In this document: positions 40,354 to 52,177 of the stretch, piece after piece | Layout: each line of letters starts with the position of its first letter | Numbering within the stretch: the stretch's first letter is position 1 | Source of the DNA: Clavaria fumosa | Taxonomy: Eukaryota; Basidiomycota; Agaricomycetes; Agaricales; Clavariaceae | Reading direction: 5' to 3' | DNA: 64,000 nucleotides | Assembly: GCA_951802425.1 (NCBI GenBank) | Contig: OX637805.1 | Span: forward strand, 1,488,001-1,552,000 | Notes under the pieces: model-generated | Seen by the model: the letters and a program-made list of their open reading frames with translations, nothing else | Databases searched by the model: none | What the model was told of the DNA's origin: nothing | Position numbers and translations under genes: made by a program

Positions 40354-42425
40354 ATTCCAGGTGGCGGCCTTCCCACCTATGGCCAATAATGGCGTCTACT
40401 AGCCATTCCTCCTTTGGATCTACACCAAAGTCATAAAAGACTTTCACCTCACGACACGGAAACAACACGTCATCGTTTGGTTCATGTCACTGCAACCGGC
40501 TGACATGGAACGTCAGATGGATTCTCCTCGACTTTAGCAAGTCGGGGAGCTCCAGCTCATACGTAGACGATTCTGGTCTACACGACCGTATTGGGTATGG
40601 CCCAATAAACTTCGGCATGAGCTTTCTAGCTCGTCTTTTAGGGAGATTCAAGTTCTCCATTGAGAGGTAAACTAATTCTCCCTCTCTAAACGGGTGCTCT
40701 GCCCGTCTACGCTGGTTAGTGTAAAACGTCTGGTGGACGCGACTTTCTATAATCGCGTCATGCGCCATTGCAAGGTTGAGTGCGGCTTTCTCCGTGAACA
40801 TCTGTACCCCTCTGGGCACCGCCCGGAGGTCGTCTGGCAACTCTGCCATCATCTGGGGCATGTACCCATAAGTGAGCTCAAATGGGGCAAACCCCGTCGA
40901 CGCGCTTATTGACGCGTTAATGGCGAATTCGACCATTGGAATTCACTCCGCCCAGTCCATCTGGTCCGGTTGGACCACAGATCAGAGGATCTGAGACATG
41001 GATCGGATCGACCGTTCCGTCGCTCCATCCGTCTGCAGATGGAAAGCTGTGGACATCTGCAGCTTGACACTGAGTAGTTGGTGTGTTTCCTGCCAAAAGG
41101 CAGACATAAATCTCGGATCACAATCGGACACAATCGATCCTGGCAACCCATGCAATCTCACTACATGGGTTAGAAAGAGCCAGGCTAGCTCTGCTGCCGT
41201 TACCGAAACAGTAACTGGTACCAGGTGTACCAGTGAAGTGAGGCAGCAGATCACCACCCAGAGGTAGTCCGCCTCTTTTGACATAGGGAATGGACCTACG
41301 AAGTCCATTCCTATTGATTCCCAGGGCCGCCTGGGGATCGGAAGGGTGTGTAGAAGCCCTTGCGGCTTCTGAGGGGAAGTCTTGCTCGTCTGGCACACGC
41401 CACACAATGAGCAAAACTTATCGATGTCTTTAGACACCGATGGCCACCAGTAGTAACGGCGGACGTAGTCCATCGTTATCCGTGACCCCATGTGTCCTAG
41501 GACCGCATGGGCTTCCTGGATTATTCTTCCAGGGATGCTTTTTCCTTCATGAAGGGTATGAGGCACGCAGAGCACCTCATCTCCCTTTTTATTCTCAGTG
41601 AAGATCAGGTCATCCCTGATCTTAAAACCAGTGTAATTTCCCGGTTTCTCCCAAATTATTTTGAACAGGCGATCCTGTTCATAGCTGTCACGGATGCTTT
41701 GCAGCATCCTGCTATCCCCCCCTTCCACATGGGGCCTTAAGGGCACGAGCGTCTCGTCCCTCACATCCCCGTCTGCTTGGGGCACAGGCGGCGGTTGCTC
41801 CTGCTCGGTCTCCTGGTCCGCGGCAGGTGCGCGTACTCGTAGTGCGCGCACCTCCTCCAGGCATCCGCGGGGCAACTCGTCCCCTTCAGGGTCAAGGCGA
41901 ACATCTGCCTTTACGTACTCGTGATCCGGATGAATCTCATCCGTCGCGTCACTCATATGGTAATGTGAAAGGCCATCCGCAACTTTGTTGCTGTCGCCTT
42001 TAATGTAAGTGATGGAGTAGTTAAACCTCTCCATATATTCCATCCACCTGGCCTGCCGGCCAGACAAGTGCATTTGGTTCTTAAAGAACCCCAGCGCTTC
42101 GTGGTCTGTGACCACGTTGATTCGTCTACCGAGGAGTTTATCCTCCCATTTCTGTAGCGATTCGACAATCGCTAAGGCCTCCCGGTCCCAGGTTTTGTAA
42201 CTAAACTGGGCCAGGCTGAACCTTTTAGACATAAACCCCGCCGGACGGCAGGTTTCCCATGTCTTTCCCTGGCCATACATGGCCCCTACGCCCGACACTG
42301 ACGTGTCGCACACGAGCCAGATTGGCTCCTGTACTGCTGTGTCTACCGGGCGTAATATTGGTGTTTTACATGCCAATGCCTTAATCATCTCCATGCACTT
42401 GTCATGGAGTGGTCTCCAGTGAAAC
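40354..42425 (-). pseudogene. Gypsy-3 RNase H, integrase and chromodomain start
   Basis: RNase H: LVCDTSVSGVGAMYGQG, FSLAQFSYKTWDREALAIVE and VVTDHEALGFF. Integrase: an HHCC finger (H-x-LGHMGSR ... CSLCGVCQTSK), SIGMDFVGPFPMSK with the first Asp, IVSDCDPRFMSAFW with the second, and LQTDGATERSIRSMSQ with the Glu. Stops at about 40980 and 40937 (Gln/Trp sites) precede FAINASISASTGFAPFELTY. Then PKFIGPYPIRSCRPESSTYE, a TGA after HVSRLQ, and the first half of the chromodomain ending RWEGRHLE at FB2. Confidence 0.9.
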
Positions 42426-43421
42426 ATTCATGTTTCACTACACAGACTAGCCAAAGGGCCAGTGTAAGCGGACAGATCGGGCATGAACTGTCCGATGTAC
42501 TGTACTAATCCGAGGAACCTCTGCACCTCATTAATGCTTGTCGGCGTTTTCCAGTTACGGATTTTATCCATTTTATCCACCATGATGTGGATTCCTCGGG
42601 CATCTATTATATGCCCTAAGCAATCTACGCTCTTCGCGTATAACGAGCACTTCTTCTTGCTCAAGAAAAGGCTCGCGCCTTTGAGGGTCTCAAAGACTGT
42701 CTTTAAGTGACGCTCATGGTCCTCCAAGGTGTTGGAGAAGATGAATACATCGTCTAAGTACACATGCACGTACTTTCCCAATTGATGACGAAATATGTGC
42801 GTCATCAGGCGCTGGAAGGTAGCAGGGGCATTACAATCCCCTATCTGCATCACCTGTGAGAACATGGTGCCCAAGACGGTCGCGAATGCCGTCTTCCACA
42901 CGTCCTCAGGCTCTACGCATACTTGCTCATACGTGTCCGATAGGTCAATCTTTGACCTATACGCGGCTCTAGCCACGTCCTGCCTGATCTGATCCTAATC
43001 AGGCAACGGGGTAATATCCCGTACTGTGTTCGCATTCCGTTTCCGACAGTCTATGACTGTCCGTAGCAGCGGGTTCCGGCTGGTTTTTGGTATGCATAAC
43101 ATAGGAGCTGCTTGCGATGCCACTCCTGCTTCCCACCAACCGTTAGTAATATAACAGTTCACTTTCTCAAGGAATTGTTCCTTAAATGCCTCAGCACACC
43201 GAGGCAGGTAATAATTATAGACTTGCTTTTCGTCTATTAAGGGTATGCGGTGGTTCACCACCCGAAACGGTGGTGGTCTGGGGGGAACTCCCCCAAAGAG
43301 CTCAGCGTACTGGTTAAACCAGTACTCACGCCTGCCTTCGAGGTAGGCGTCGTCTATCTTTACAGAGGTGTTAGCCTCTCCCCCCTTCCAGGGCTCACCC
43401 GCATCCCGGGGGCCCGAGTGT
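42426..43421 (-). pseudogene. Gypsy-3 reverse transcriptase
   Basis: Reads LLRTVIDCRKRNANTVRDI, a TAG (former CAG), SKIDLSDTYEQVCVEPEDVW, NAPATFQRLMTHIF, the catalytic YLDDVF and VQRFLGLVQYIGQFMPDL. It ends at a TGA before MFHWRP. Motif A has DLSDTYEQ, where LxDGYxQ is usual. Confidence 0.9.
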
Positions 43422-43423
43422 AG

Positions 43424-45540
43424 TCAGCTCTTTCGAGCTCCCTTCCTCGGCGCATTCTTAGCTGATATACGGATGCGTAATGCTTCTGTCTCCTCACTGG
43501 GCGACATCACCTGAAGGGTTTTCCCCTTCCCTTCGCCAATCCAGATTGCACATTGGTGCACATCCAGTATCACATGGCGGTCATACATGAATGCCGTTCC
43601 GACTATGATATCATAGCGGTCGATGTTCACTATATCAAAATACTGGTCCTCCACCAGTATTCCTCCCAAATCTACCACTATGCGGCATCTGCGTGTGATC
43701 GTCGATCGGCTGCCGATACAGCCGAGTTGGATAGGAACTGGATTATCCAGTTGGAAGGTTGGTACCTTTGTCACCCGGGCAAAATCCGGGCTCATCAGGT
43801 CCGGGGTACTTCCAGAATTGAAAAGCGTATACGCTTTTACACCGTTCACGGTGACGTAGGCCGCAAGGCATTGCCTAGCCTCCTTTGTCACTACCGGGCG
43901 TGATCCTGTCCGCTCCTTCCGGATGTGCGCCCGAAACGGCCTGTCGTCGACATGGCCGACGCGTACTTCTGTTGTATAGAGGACCTCGTCCTCTTCCAAT
44001 TCCCGGATTCCAGCGACCTGGTCGCTTTCTGCCTCCTCCTCGAGCTCTTCAAGGACAAAGAGCTCATCCGAATCGTACTGGTCCCCGTGACCAGCGTAGT
44101 CGTCTTCCGTGACTTCCCCCGGTAGGGCTTCACCCTCCGGCTCCTCGCTTTCAACCGCAGGTGTCTCTGGCAGTTCCTCGGGCTCCGACTCGCCCGGCTC
44201 CTCCTGTAAGGCGTAGTTCCTTACATTTCCCCTAAAAGCCTCTGGCTTTCGCTGTGACTGAGGGCACACATCCACTGCCTTCTGGGCTGTTACCTCGGTC
44301 AGGAACCGCTTAAACATAGCGGTTATCAATTCCTCGAAGGTCCACCTTTGGGGAGCAAGGGATAGACCCGTTACTTCTTGGGTATACCAAGTAGTGGCTA
44401 TTCCGCTTAAGTGTGACCCTGCTAGCATAACGCGTTGGTGCTCCAACTGCGGGCCTACTACTCTATAGAAGTAGAAGTAATTAAGGAGGCCATCGAGCCA
44501 CCTTTCCCAGACGATGAGGTCGTCTCGTCCATCATAAAGCTCAGGGGGGTCAATCTTAATCCCCCTAATCTCAGCTATTGCCTCAGGCAATAGCAAGGTT
44601 TTATCTTGTATCATCACAAGGTAGCGATGTAATACATTGCTCTGGTAGTTTGTAGAACTCGGGGATTCCTCCCAAGTAATCTCCCGCTCCTTCTGGGGCG
44701 GTTCCATCCATCCGAACGGGCCCATCCGGCCTGTTGGCTCTCGCTGACCCAGCTGTGGGTGGCGCGACATAAGCCGTGGCTCCGGCCCCGCTGTTTCTCG
44801 AGGGCTGCCGCCCCCCATTCCTGGTTCGCCAGGGGTCCGAGAACCGTCCGCGCGGTTCTCCCTTCGCCACCCCTCCTCGCAGTCGGCTGGCGCCTGACTC
44901 AGCGGGGCAGGCCCCACTTTGGGTTCCAATGAATCACGGCGTTGCCGCCGTAAGGGAGCCGCTAGCGCGGTTCCCTGCTCATCTAGCGAGTCCAACACCC
45001 GCCTGGTGTGGGTAGCCTCCTCGCTTAGCTGTTGCCGAATAGTGGCTTGGCGATTTTTCATCGCCCTTACAAGAGCCTCAAACTCTTCGTCCTGGCGGGA
45101 AAGTTCCGCCTGAATGTCCGAGAGTCTCTCGGCAACAGCGTTAGCTCGCGCTATCGCTGTGGGCTCATCTCCACTATTGGAGGGAGCCCGCGAGCTTGAC
45201 CACTCTTGCGGCCACCTCTCGTGGGTTTCTAAGGGCTCTCTGCCCTTTCCTTTTGAAGGTCCGGCCTTCTCGAACAATGGCGCCTTGCCAGTGACTTGGC
45301 GTGTCGTGGCGCCCTCCTCGTGTCGACAGCGTTTCGGGCCTAACGCCGTCGTCAGGGGCCGGTGATGCCACGTCAGCCCTTAGCGGGGGTTCACCGCTGG
45401 GCTCAACAGAGGGTCCTATTCCCTCTGGCTGCACGATGCCTGTGTTGCGCAGAGGTCCTACCAAGGGAGGAGTTTCTCCTCCCTTCCTGTTGTGCTTCTT
45501 CTGCGCGGCTATACAGGTGTAACCCATTTCTAGCCACACT
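43424..45540 (-). pseudogene. Gypsy-3 gag and protease
   Basis: The likely N-terminus is MGYTCIAAQKKHNRKGG at about 45530 in one frame, shifting near 45330 into the frame that runs to 43424. The gag core reads IDPPELYDGRDDLIVWERWL to GIATTWYTQEVTGLS. No zinc knuckle is seen before the acidic spacer. The protease motif is YTLFNSGSTPDLMSPDFARV; the catalytic Asp of DSG is Asn (AAT), so it would be inactive. ILVEDQYFDIVNIDRYDIIV follows as usual. A TGA after GARKS separates it from RT. Confidence 0.8.
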
Positions 45541-45565
45541 CGTTGTGTTGAAGGTTCAAAAAAGT

Positions 45566-45790
45566 TGTAATACTTTCTATCCCTCAAAAGAACCGGACTC
45601 AACTGTATATTGAGTATGGTAGTTCTATGTAGAGGGATCTACCCTCTCTGTACAGTCACAATGCGATATATATAGGCGAGCGGCCCTCTAGGGGCCGCTG
45701 ATGTAAGCATAGCCTAAGCGGCTATGCTAGTAGACTATTAAGGTATGTATCTTATGTAATAAAAGAATAGAAAAGGCCTATAGCCTTACA
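45566..45790 (-). repeat. Gypsy-3 5' LTR with TATA box
   Basis: 225 bp, paired with 35421-35645. On the minus strand CCTATATATATCG (about 45663-45675) is a TATA box. No TGG-type primer binding site follows; the next bases are ACTTTTTTGAACC. Confidence 0.9.
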
Positions 45791-46014
45791 TCATGCGAGT
45801 AAGTCAAACGTGAACTCCCCAAGGTCGTCGTAGTACGGTTTAAGTAGAGGAGGGCAGACCAATAAACTATAAAGCATCACAGGATCCCCAAGTAGGATCC
45901 GCACTCTGAGCACATCAAGAAAAGAAGCAGAACTACAAGTGGGAGCCAAAAAGCGGGAGCCGGCATAGTCGCGGAGAAGCGCGAGCCGTACCTGACGTGC
46001 ACTACGTCTCGTCA
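45791..46014 (-). repeat. Copia-2 3' LTR, inner piece
   Basis: On the minus strand it starts TGACGAGACGTAG at 46014, just after a GAGTGGGAG purine run and the pol stop. It is interrupted by Gypsy-3 and continues at 35420-35327, about 313 bp in all. Confidence 0.5.
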
Positions 46015-48375
46015 CTCCCACTCGGCGAGTCGCTACTCCTCAATGACTCCAAGTGCTCTCCTAAACTTCTCAAATGCATCATGAGGGAGCAGTTTTGTGA
46101 GAATGTCGATGAGCATGCGATGTGTGGGGCAAAAACGAAGCTCAACTTCGGAGGAGGCAACGCGCTCGCGAATGAAATGATGTCATATATCTATGTGCTT
46201 GGCCCGAGAGTGTGCAATGGGATGGTGCAAAAGCGAGATACAGCCTTGATTGTCCGCTCGAATGAGTGTAGAGGTCATCTGGGGGAATCCTAGATCTGAA
46301 AGTAACGTCCGAAGCCAGATGGCCTCTTTAGTCGCATTCACAGAAGCCATATACTCAGCTTCGACGGTCGAGAGCGCAACAGTGGGCTGTTTTTTCGATG
46401 ACCAAGACACAGTGCCCCCGCGATGTCGAAAACGAAACCTGTGATGGAGCGGCGGTCGTCGAGGTTCTGGGCCCAGTCGGAATCGGTCCATCCGACGATG
46501 TCGGCTCCGTCGTTCTTTCCTCCTAGGACGAGTCCATAGTCAATCGTTCCCTTGAGGTAATGAAGAATACGCTTGAGAGCGATAAGGTGAGGTTTGCCAG
46601 GGTTGGCACTGAACTGTGCGCACACTCCAGTAGCGTACTGTATATTGGGGCGGGTATGCGTGGCGTAGAGTATGCCGCCCAGGCATTCGAGGTACCAGAA
46701 GCCCCCAGAAAAAATATCGTATGATTTTTGCTCTTCAGCATTGGATGGACACTGTGTGGTGGTGAGTTTGTCCTTGACGACGGCTGGCGTTGCGACAGGC
46801 ATGGAATTTTCCATGCTGTGACGTGTGAGCAGTGCCTGAAGGTAGGCAGTCTGGTCCAATCGGATCGTTCGTGCCATGCAGTCTCGACGAACCTGGACCC
46901 CCAGAATATGTTTCAGCTCCCCTAGATCAGTAACTGGAAACACTTTCCCTAGTTCCGATTTGAACCACATCACCCCTTAAACATGCGGCGCAGCGACGGC
47001 CATATCATCGACGTACACCAGCACCAGCACTTCCACTCTCCCACTCGCTCGTTTGGTGTAGAGACATTCGTCTGCCGTACTGCTGGCGAACCCGAGTTTC
47101 TTCATTGCACCGTCTAACTTCAATTTCCACTGCCTTCCTGCCTGTTTGAGGCCATAGAGCGGCCTCCGCAAATGCCAAATGCGCCGGTCGCCGTCCTTCG
47201 TACGTACCCCGTCAGGTGGCTCGACATATAAGTCCTCACCTAGATCTCCCTGCAGGTATGCACCAACGACATCGACCTGATGGATCTCCCAGTCCTCCCT
47301 CGCCGCCATCACTAGGAGGGCACGGAGCGTCGTAAGGCGGGCCACAGAGGAGAACGTGAACTCAAAGTCCTGTCCTGGAATTTGTGAGTACCCTTTTGCG
47401 ACAATTCTCGCCTTGTATTTGACAATCCTCCCATCGCCGTCATGCTTCGTGTGGAAAACGATACGACTGCCAATAGGCCTCTGTCTGTCCGGCATGCGCA
47501 GTACCCATTCAAACGTCCCAGACGTCCTCAGCTGCTCCAACTCTGTCTCCACCGCCTTCTCCCACTGCTTTGCATGCTCTGATCGCATCGCTTCACGGTA
47601 GGTGAGTGGGTCGCCCGCAGTAACAACGAGAGCGTGCCAGGCTGATGCGGGTGCTGGGTTAATTGCAGCTTCGACCTCGTCTTCGGTCGCCGCAACGCCA
47701 AACCTCGCTGGGGCTCTTCGTGTGTGGGAGGGTCGTTCCTGGGCAGGCAGATGATCTGGCGTTTCTTCGTCTATGGGTTCGAGGACCGTAGGTGCGTCTT
47801 CGTTTACCTGTCCTTCGTTTACTAACCCACCGTTCTCTTCGCTGGGAAGATCCTCCCCATCATTCTGATCGTCGCCAACCTGTGCCACCGCTGCTGGTAC
47901 TGGACCAGTGGGAGGCGCCCCGGCTGCAACTGAGTCTCCGAAGACGACCAGGTCCGACGGGCTTTCATCCTCGATGAATCGGACGTCCCTTGACGTTACC
48001 AGCTCCTTGGTGTCAACATTCTCAAGTCTGTACCCTTTTGTTTCGTCTGCCCACCACCCTATCATGTGACACTTAACTGCCGTCGCCTCTGGCTTACCCC
48101 CTCTCACCTTTTTAGGGATGTTCACATAGGCAGTTGCTCCGAACACACACAGGTGTGACAGGTCGGGCTTTCGGCCTGTCCAAGCCTCGTGCAGGGCAAC
48201 GTCAGGAAGGGCGGAGGTGGGCGAAAGGTTACGGATATGAACGGTGTACATCAGGGCCTTGCCCCAATACTGTAAGTCCAATCCACTAGAGTGAAGCATA
48301 CATCTCACCATCTCGAGGCAGGTAGCGATCGAGCATTCGGCAATGCTGTTCTGTTCAGGCGTGTACGGCGTCCAG
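46015..48375 (-). mobile_element. Copia-2: 5'-truncated Ty1/Copia element
   Basis: It runs from the middle of integrase to the pol stop near 46038. The left part of integrase, protease, gag and 5' LTR are absent; unrelated sequence begins at about 48376. Confidence 0.85.
46038..48375 (-). pseudogene. Copia-2 pol: integrase end, RT and RNase H
   Basis: Integrase tail: TPYTPEQNSIAECSIATCLE, YWGKALMYTVHIRN and LCVFGATAYVNIPKK. RT: ARIVAKGYSQIPGQDFEFTF, VDVVGAYLQGDLGEDLYVEP, LRRPLYGLKQAGRQWKL and the catalytic YVDDM. A TAA follows (APHV-stop-GVMW, a former CAA). Then GELKHILGVQVRRD and a frameshift near 46410. RNase H: SKKQPTVALSTVEAEYMA, IRADNQGCISLLHHP and KHIDI, with TGA for Arg before HHFIRERV. 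It ends ALGVIEE-stop. Outside the three breaks the protein is well preserved. Confidence 0.9.
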
Positions 48376-48600
48376 TTCGCTTTTTTGGGTCTGAGTTTGA
48401 ATATGAGCTTGAAATATACCAAAAGTGGGCCAATCCATGCTCTGAATTTGAATCTGAGTTTAAAATGCTCCAAAATGCGAGCCAAAGCTCTTTCTGTGCT
48501 GCTTCCTTATCTGCACCTTCCTTTCTGCTCATTTTGTCTCTTTGTGAGTGTACTGGATAGACTATTGAGTGTATTACATGCTCAGCCATGTCAAGTGAGA
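48376..48600. other. No gene; GAATTTGAATCTGAGTTT-like repeats
   Basis: Short AT-rich repeats (GAGTTTGAATATGAGCTTGA, AATTTGAATCTGAGTTTAAA) follow the Copia-2 break. Confidence 0.5.
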
Positions 48601-48754
48601 GTGAGTGAGAATGAGGGTGAGTGAGTGAGGTCACACATGAGGGAGGGTGATCTGAGGGTAGGCTATGTGAAGGGATGAGGGTGACAGTGAGGGTGCTGAG
48701 CATGGGTGGTGGGTGTTTCAGGTATGTGTTTGAGTGCAATTTGAGATTGGAGGT

Positions 48755-48795
<41 letters not shown>

Positions 48796-48960
48796 AGTGA
48801 GGGTGAGGGTGGTGAGGATACAGTGGGTTGTGAGGGGTGTGAGTGTACAGCTAGAGAGGGTGATAGTGATCATGAGGGTGTGAGGTGTGAAGGTGTCAGG
48901 GTAAGGCTGGAGGAGGGTGGGGATGTGAGGGTACTGAGCACAAGGAGGAATGCTCAGACC
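48600..48960 (+). repeat. GTGAGGGTGAGG satellite, part 1
   Basis: Tandem GGTGAG units, most regular at 48754-48812, with strong G-over-C asymmetry. Open frames here are compositional. Confidence 0.85.
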
Positions 48961-49640
48961 ACTAATTTATTCATATCTCAGCAACCACTGGCCCAAATTT
49001 CACCAAATTTTCAGGATGTCTCTGTATATACCCCAGAATGAATCCCATGGTACTCACAGGTACCCTTTACAATGTGATAATGCTGTAAAATCAAAATAAT
49101 CATATCTCAACAACTACTGGACCAAATTTCACCAAATTTTCAGGGTATCTCACTATATACCACAGAATGAATCCTGTGGTGTCCATGGGTACCCCTTGCT
49201 AGCCTATATATTTCATGAGCATGGTCCATTTTCTTATGTAAGAATTGGTCAGCATTGGTCAGCAACTTAACAGTGCGAAGTTTTGCCAATTTCAAACTCA
49301 GATAAGAGCACTTTTCCAGAACTCAACAACCAATGGATGGAATTACTTGAAACTTTGTAAGTAGATAGGTCCCTATAGAGAGACCCTCCATTAATATTTT
49401 CAAGATTCTATCAGTAGAATTGTGGGCATGGGAACAAATCCGCGTTGTGCCAATTTTAAACTCTGACGTTCCAAAAAGTCACCTTGGGCACACCTTTATG
49501 GGTATATCTCAGCAACCACTTCATAGATCCTTGCCAGATTTTCAGGGTAGGTTGATAGCTATGGGCAGTGTCTACTGTAATATTTACATGAATTTACCTA
49601 ATTTAATGGAGGTGCAAGAGGCAAAATTGTGGCTGTTACA
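48961..49640. repeat. ATATCTCAGCAACCACTGG module repeats
   Basis: The block ATATCTCAGCAACCACTGG followed by CCAAATTTCACCAAATTTTC occurs near 48972, 49108 and 49503, and again at 50888. Bases 49300-49480 match, inverted, the modules at 19205-19365 and 33540-33705. Non-coding. Confidence 0.75.
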
Positions 49641-49659
49641 TTCAAGATTTCCTTTTGTG

Positions 49660-50830
49660 GCAATACTGAGAGTGAAGCTGATTGTCAAAGATGGATGGCA
49701 AGGATGTGGTGGAGGGAGGGTGTATAGGCAAGAAAGGGGGGTGATGGGTAGGGTGGTGGAGTGAAGTGAGGATGTATGGGCAAATATGTGAGAGAGGTGA
49801 GAGTAAGAAGGTGAGGATAGGCAGGGTGAGTGAAGTGAGGGGGGGTGAGTAAGGGTGTGAGAGGGTGTAAGGGGGGTGTGAGTGGTTGTGAAGGGTAGCC
49901 AATGATGCATGAGATTTGGGCAGAGAGTAAGGGCAAGGGGAGGGGGTATGGGCAAGGAGGTGAGAGTGAGGGGGAGTAGAAAGGGAGTGAAAGGGAAGTG
50001 AAGGGGGAGTGAGGAGGATTTGTCAGGGTGTGAGGGTGTGAGGTGGGTGTAAGTGCAAGTGAGGGGTGTGGTGAGGGGTTGTGAAGGGGAGCCAGAGTGA
50101 ATGATGCATGGGATTTGGGCAGAGAGTGCAAGGGGAGGGTGTATGGGCAGATGGTGGAGTGAAGGGTGAGTGGGGGGAGTGAGAGGGTGAGAGGGTGAGG
50201 GGATTGATGGCAAGTGAAGGGGTGTGAGGGGATATGAAGGGGAGAGGCAAGTTTGGGAGGGAGTAGGGGGTGAGGGGGGTGTGAGGGGGTGATGGGTAAC
50301 CAGACAAGAGTGGGTGAAGGTGAGTAAGTGTGGTTATGTGAGGGTGAAGGTGCTGATCATGTGGGGTGTTTGGGGGAGGTGAGGGCATGAGGGGTGTGAA
50401 GGGATGTGAAGGTGAAAGGGAAGTGTGAGCAAGGGTATGACTGATGATGATTGTGAGGGTGAGTAAAATGTGGCAGTTAGGGTGACTGAGCATGGGGAAG
50501 TGGGGGAAAGGTGGCTGAGAGTATGTGAGGGTGAAGATGATTGAGTGAGTGTGAGTGGGTGAGTGAGAGAAGGCTGTGTGAATGGGTTAGTGAGGGATCA
50601 GTGAGCATGTGTGATGGTGAGGTTAAATGGGGTAGGGTAAGGTATGAGAGTGAAAGTGATGGTAATAGTGAGTGAGGGGTGTAAATGTGTGTGCAGGATT
50701 GGGTTATGTGGGTCATAAGGGTTATGTGGGTTATGTGGGCTGTAAGTGTTACAAGGGTGATGAGGGTGATGAGGGTGATGAGGGTGATGATGCCCATCAT
50801 GAGGGTGATGAGGGTTATTAGTTTGTGTTC
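49660..50830 (+). repeat. GTGAGG/GTGATG satellite, part 2
   Basis: Degenerate GGTGAGGG, GGGTGTGAGG and, at 50757-50815, (GGGTGATGA)n. The minus strand reads as Ser/Thr/Pro/His-rich open frames, which I attribute to the repeat. Confidence 0.85.
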
Positions 50831-50959
50831 TGGCATGTCTTGGTAGTATAATACTTGAGACTACAAACTTAAATACTAAAATATTTATATCTCAACAACC
50901 ACTGGGCCAATCTTCACCAAATTTTCAGGGTATCTCTACACCACTCAACTAACATTTCT

Positions 50960-51430
50960 CTTGCACCTTGCAGTGTCTGCAAGGGTTTTTGCTAGTTGCT
51001 CCATATAAGCTGATGCATGACACAATTGATTAATAATTATAATTGCTCATGCATCAATCTGATTTGTAATTAGAATTGATAATGCATGATAGCCTGCATG
51101 CAATGCTCCATATAAGCTGATGCATGACACAATTGATTAATAACTACAATTACTGATGCATGAGTCTGATTTGTTATTACAATTGATAATGCATGACACA
51201 ATTGATTATTGCTGATGCACCAATCTGATTTGTAATTAGAATTGCTGATGCACCAATCTGATTTGTAATTACAATTGCTAATGTAACAATCTGATTTGTA
51301 ATTACATTTGCTGATTCACCAATCTGATTTGTAATTACAATTCATAATGCATGATTTCATGGATGCACTGCTCCATATTGAGTTTATAAGCCAATGCATC
51401 ACACAATTGGTTGGTAATTACAGTATCTGA
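50960..51430. repeat. AT-rich 33-bp and longer tandem repeats with GTAATTAC and TGATGCAT
   Basis: Four 33-bp units (GCTGATGCACCAATCTGATT followed by TGTAATTACAATT) lie at 51211-51342. Longer units starting CCATATAAGCTGATGCATGA lie at 51001 and 51109. The GTAATTAC and TGATGCAT words also mark the ends of FB1. Confidence 0.8.
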
Positions 51431-52143
51431 TGCATTGCTACCTTAGCCCAGAGCACAGCCTCAATCAATTCTAATTAGAATATATTTGCAAATGGTAAAT
51501 TACAATTCCCATGCACTAGTCATATTGTTCTAATTAGAATCTCTCCATGCATGGATATGCCAGCATCTGGTGCGACATTCTCCATGTCATCCGACCAACT
51601 CCAACCAACTCTGGTGGACTCTGATAATTTCAGAGTTTGACTTCTGTGTTTGACTTTCTTTTGGTATTGTTTTCTGTTTGACAAATAGGGACAAAGTATA
51701 TACGTGGTGGCACAACACATACATTGAGGCCGCAGTCCCATTCGCCTCTGTACTTCTTATTCGTTCCTCCGCTTGTCCGACATCAGACTCTGATCAGACT
51801 CTGATAATATAACTCTGTCTCATTCTGCTAACCCCTCTGCTGCTAACCTTGTTCAGACCTTGACACACAGTGACGATGAAGGCAGTGGCAGTGCATGACA
51901 ATGATGGCCACAGCAGTGACCACCACCATGACAATGATGGTGGGCAGCTCTACTAGTGGTACATAGCACCATGTTCTACAACTTGAACAAGGGCCATTCA
52001 TTGAACAGACTGCAGCTCCAGAAAGGCCTCATCTACATAGTACTGCATAGATGCACCTTAGTCTATGAAGAGCTGCAGAGGCCTGCATAGATACACCCAA
52101 TTCTATGGTGTCTATGGCCTTCTATGGCTTCTACAATCCAAAA
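51431..52143. other. No gene recognised
   Basis: GACTCTGATAATTTCAGAGT and TCAGACTCTGATCAGACTCT stretches (51600-51810) recall Copia LTR ends, but I cannot delimit them. CTATG/CATAG repeats occur at 52025-52135. Confidence 0.3.
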
Positions 52144-52177
52144 ACAGGTTTTGCTGATGTAGGTGGTACCACAGAGC
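52144..52177 (+). pseudogene. Tyrosine recombinase, upstream scrap
   Basis: Reads KTGFADVGGTTEL into the hAT target site and continues at 54795. In fungal tyrosine recombinases this position is usually HSFRIGGTTELL, so the catalytic H-x-x-R is lost here. Confidence 0.5.

Larger units (their letters stand above)
35421..45790 (-). mobile_element. Gypsy-3: full-length Ty3/Gypsy element with extra ORF
   Basis: Two 225-bp LTRs (35421-35645, 45566-45790) begin TGTAA and end TTACA. They differ at about seven sites (3%) and are flanked by the target duplication TCATG (35416-35420, 45791-45795). Minus-strand order: gag-protease, RT, RNase H, integrase, chromodomain, extra ORF, polypurine tract GGAGGGGGAGGG (35646-35657), 3' LTR. 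It is 10.4 kb including the 2.0-kb FB2 insertion. Several stops inactivate pol. Confidence 0.95.

Noticed and set aside
49584..50836. Overlapping His/Pro/Ser/Thr-rich minus-strand ORFs
   Set aside because: These are the complement of the GTGAGG satellite and open in several frames.
51600..51850. Copia solo LTR with TCAGACTCTGAT repeats
   Set aside because: No TG...CA boundaries or target duplication could be set.
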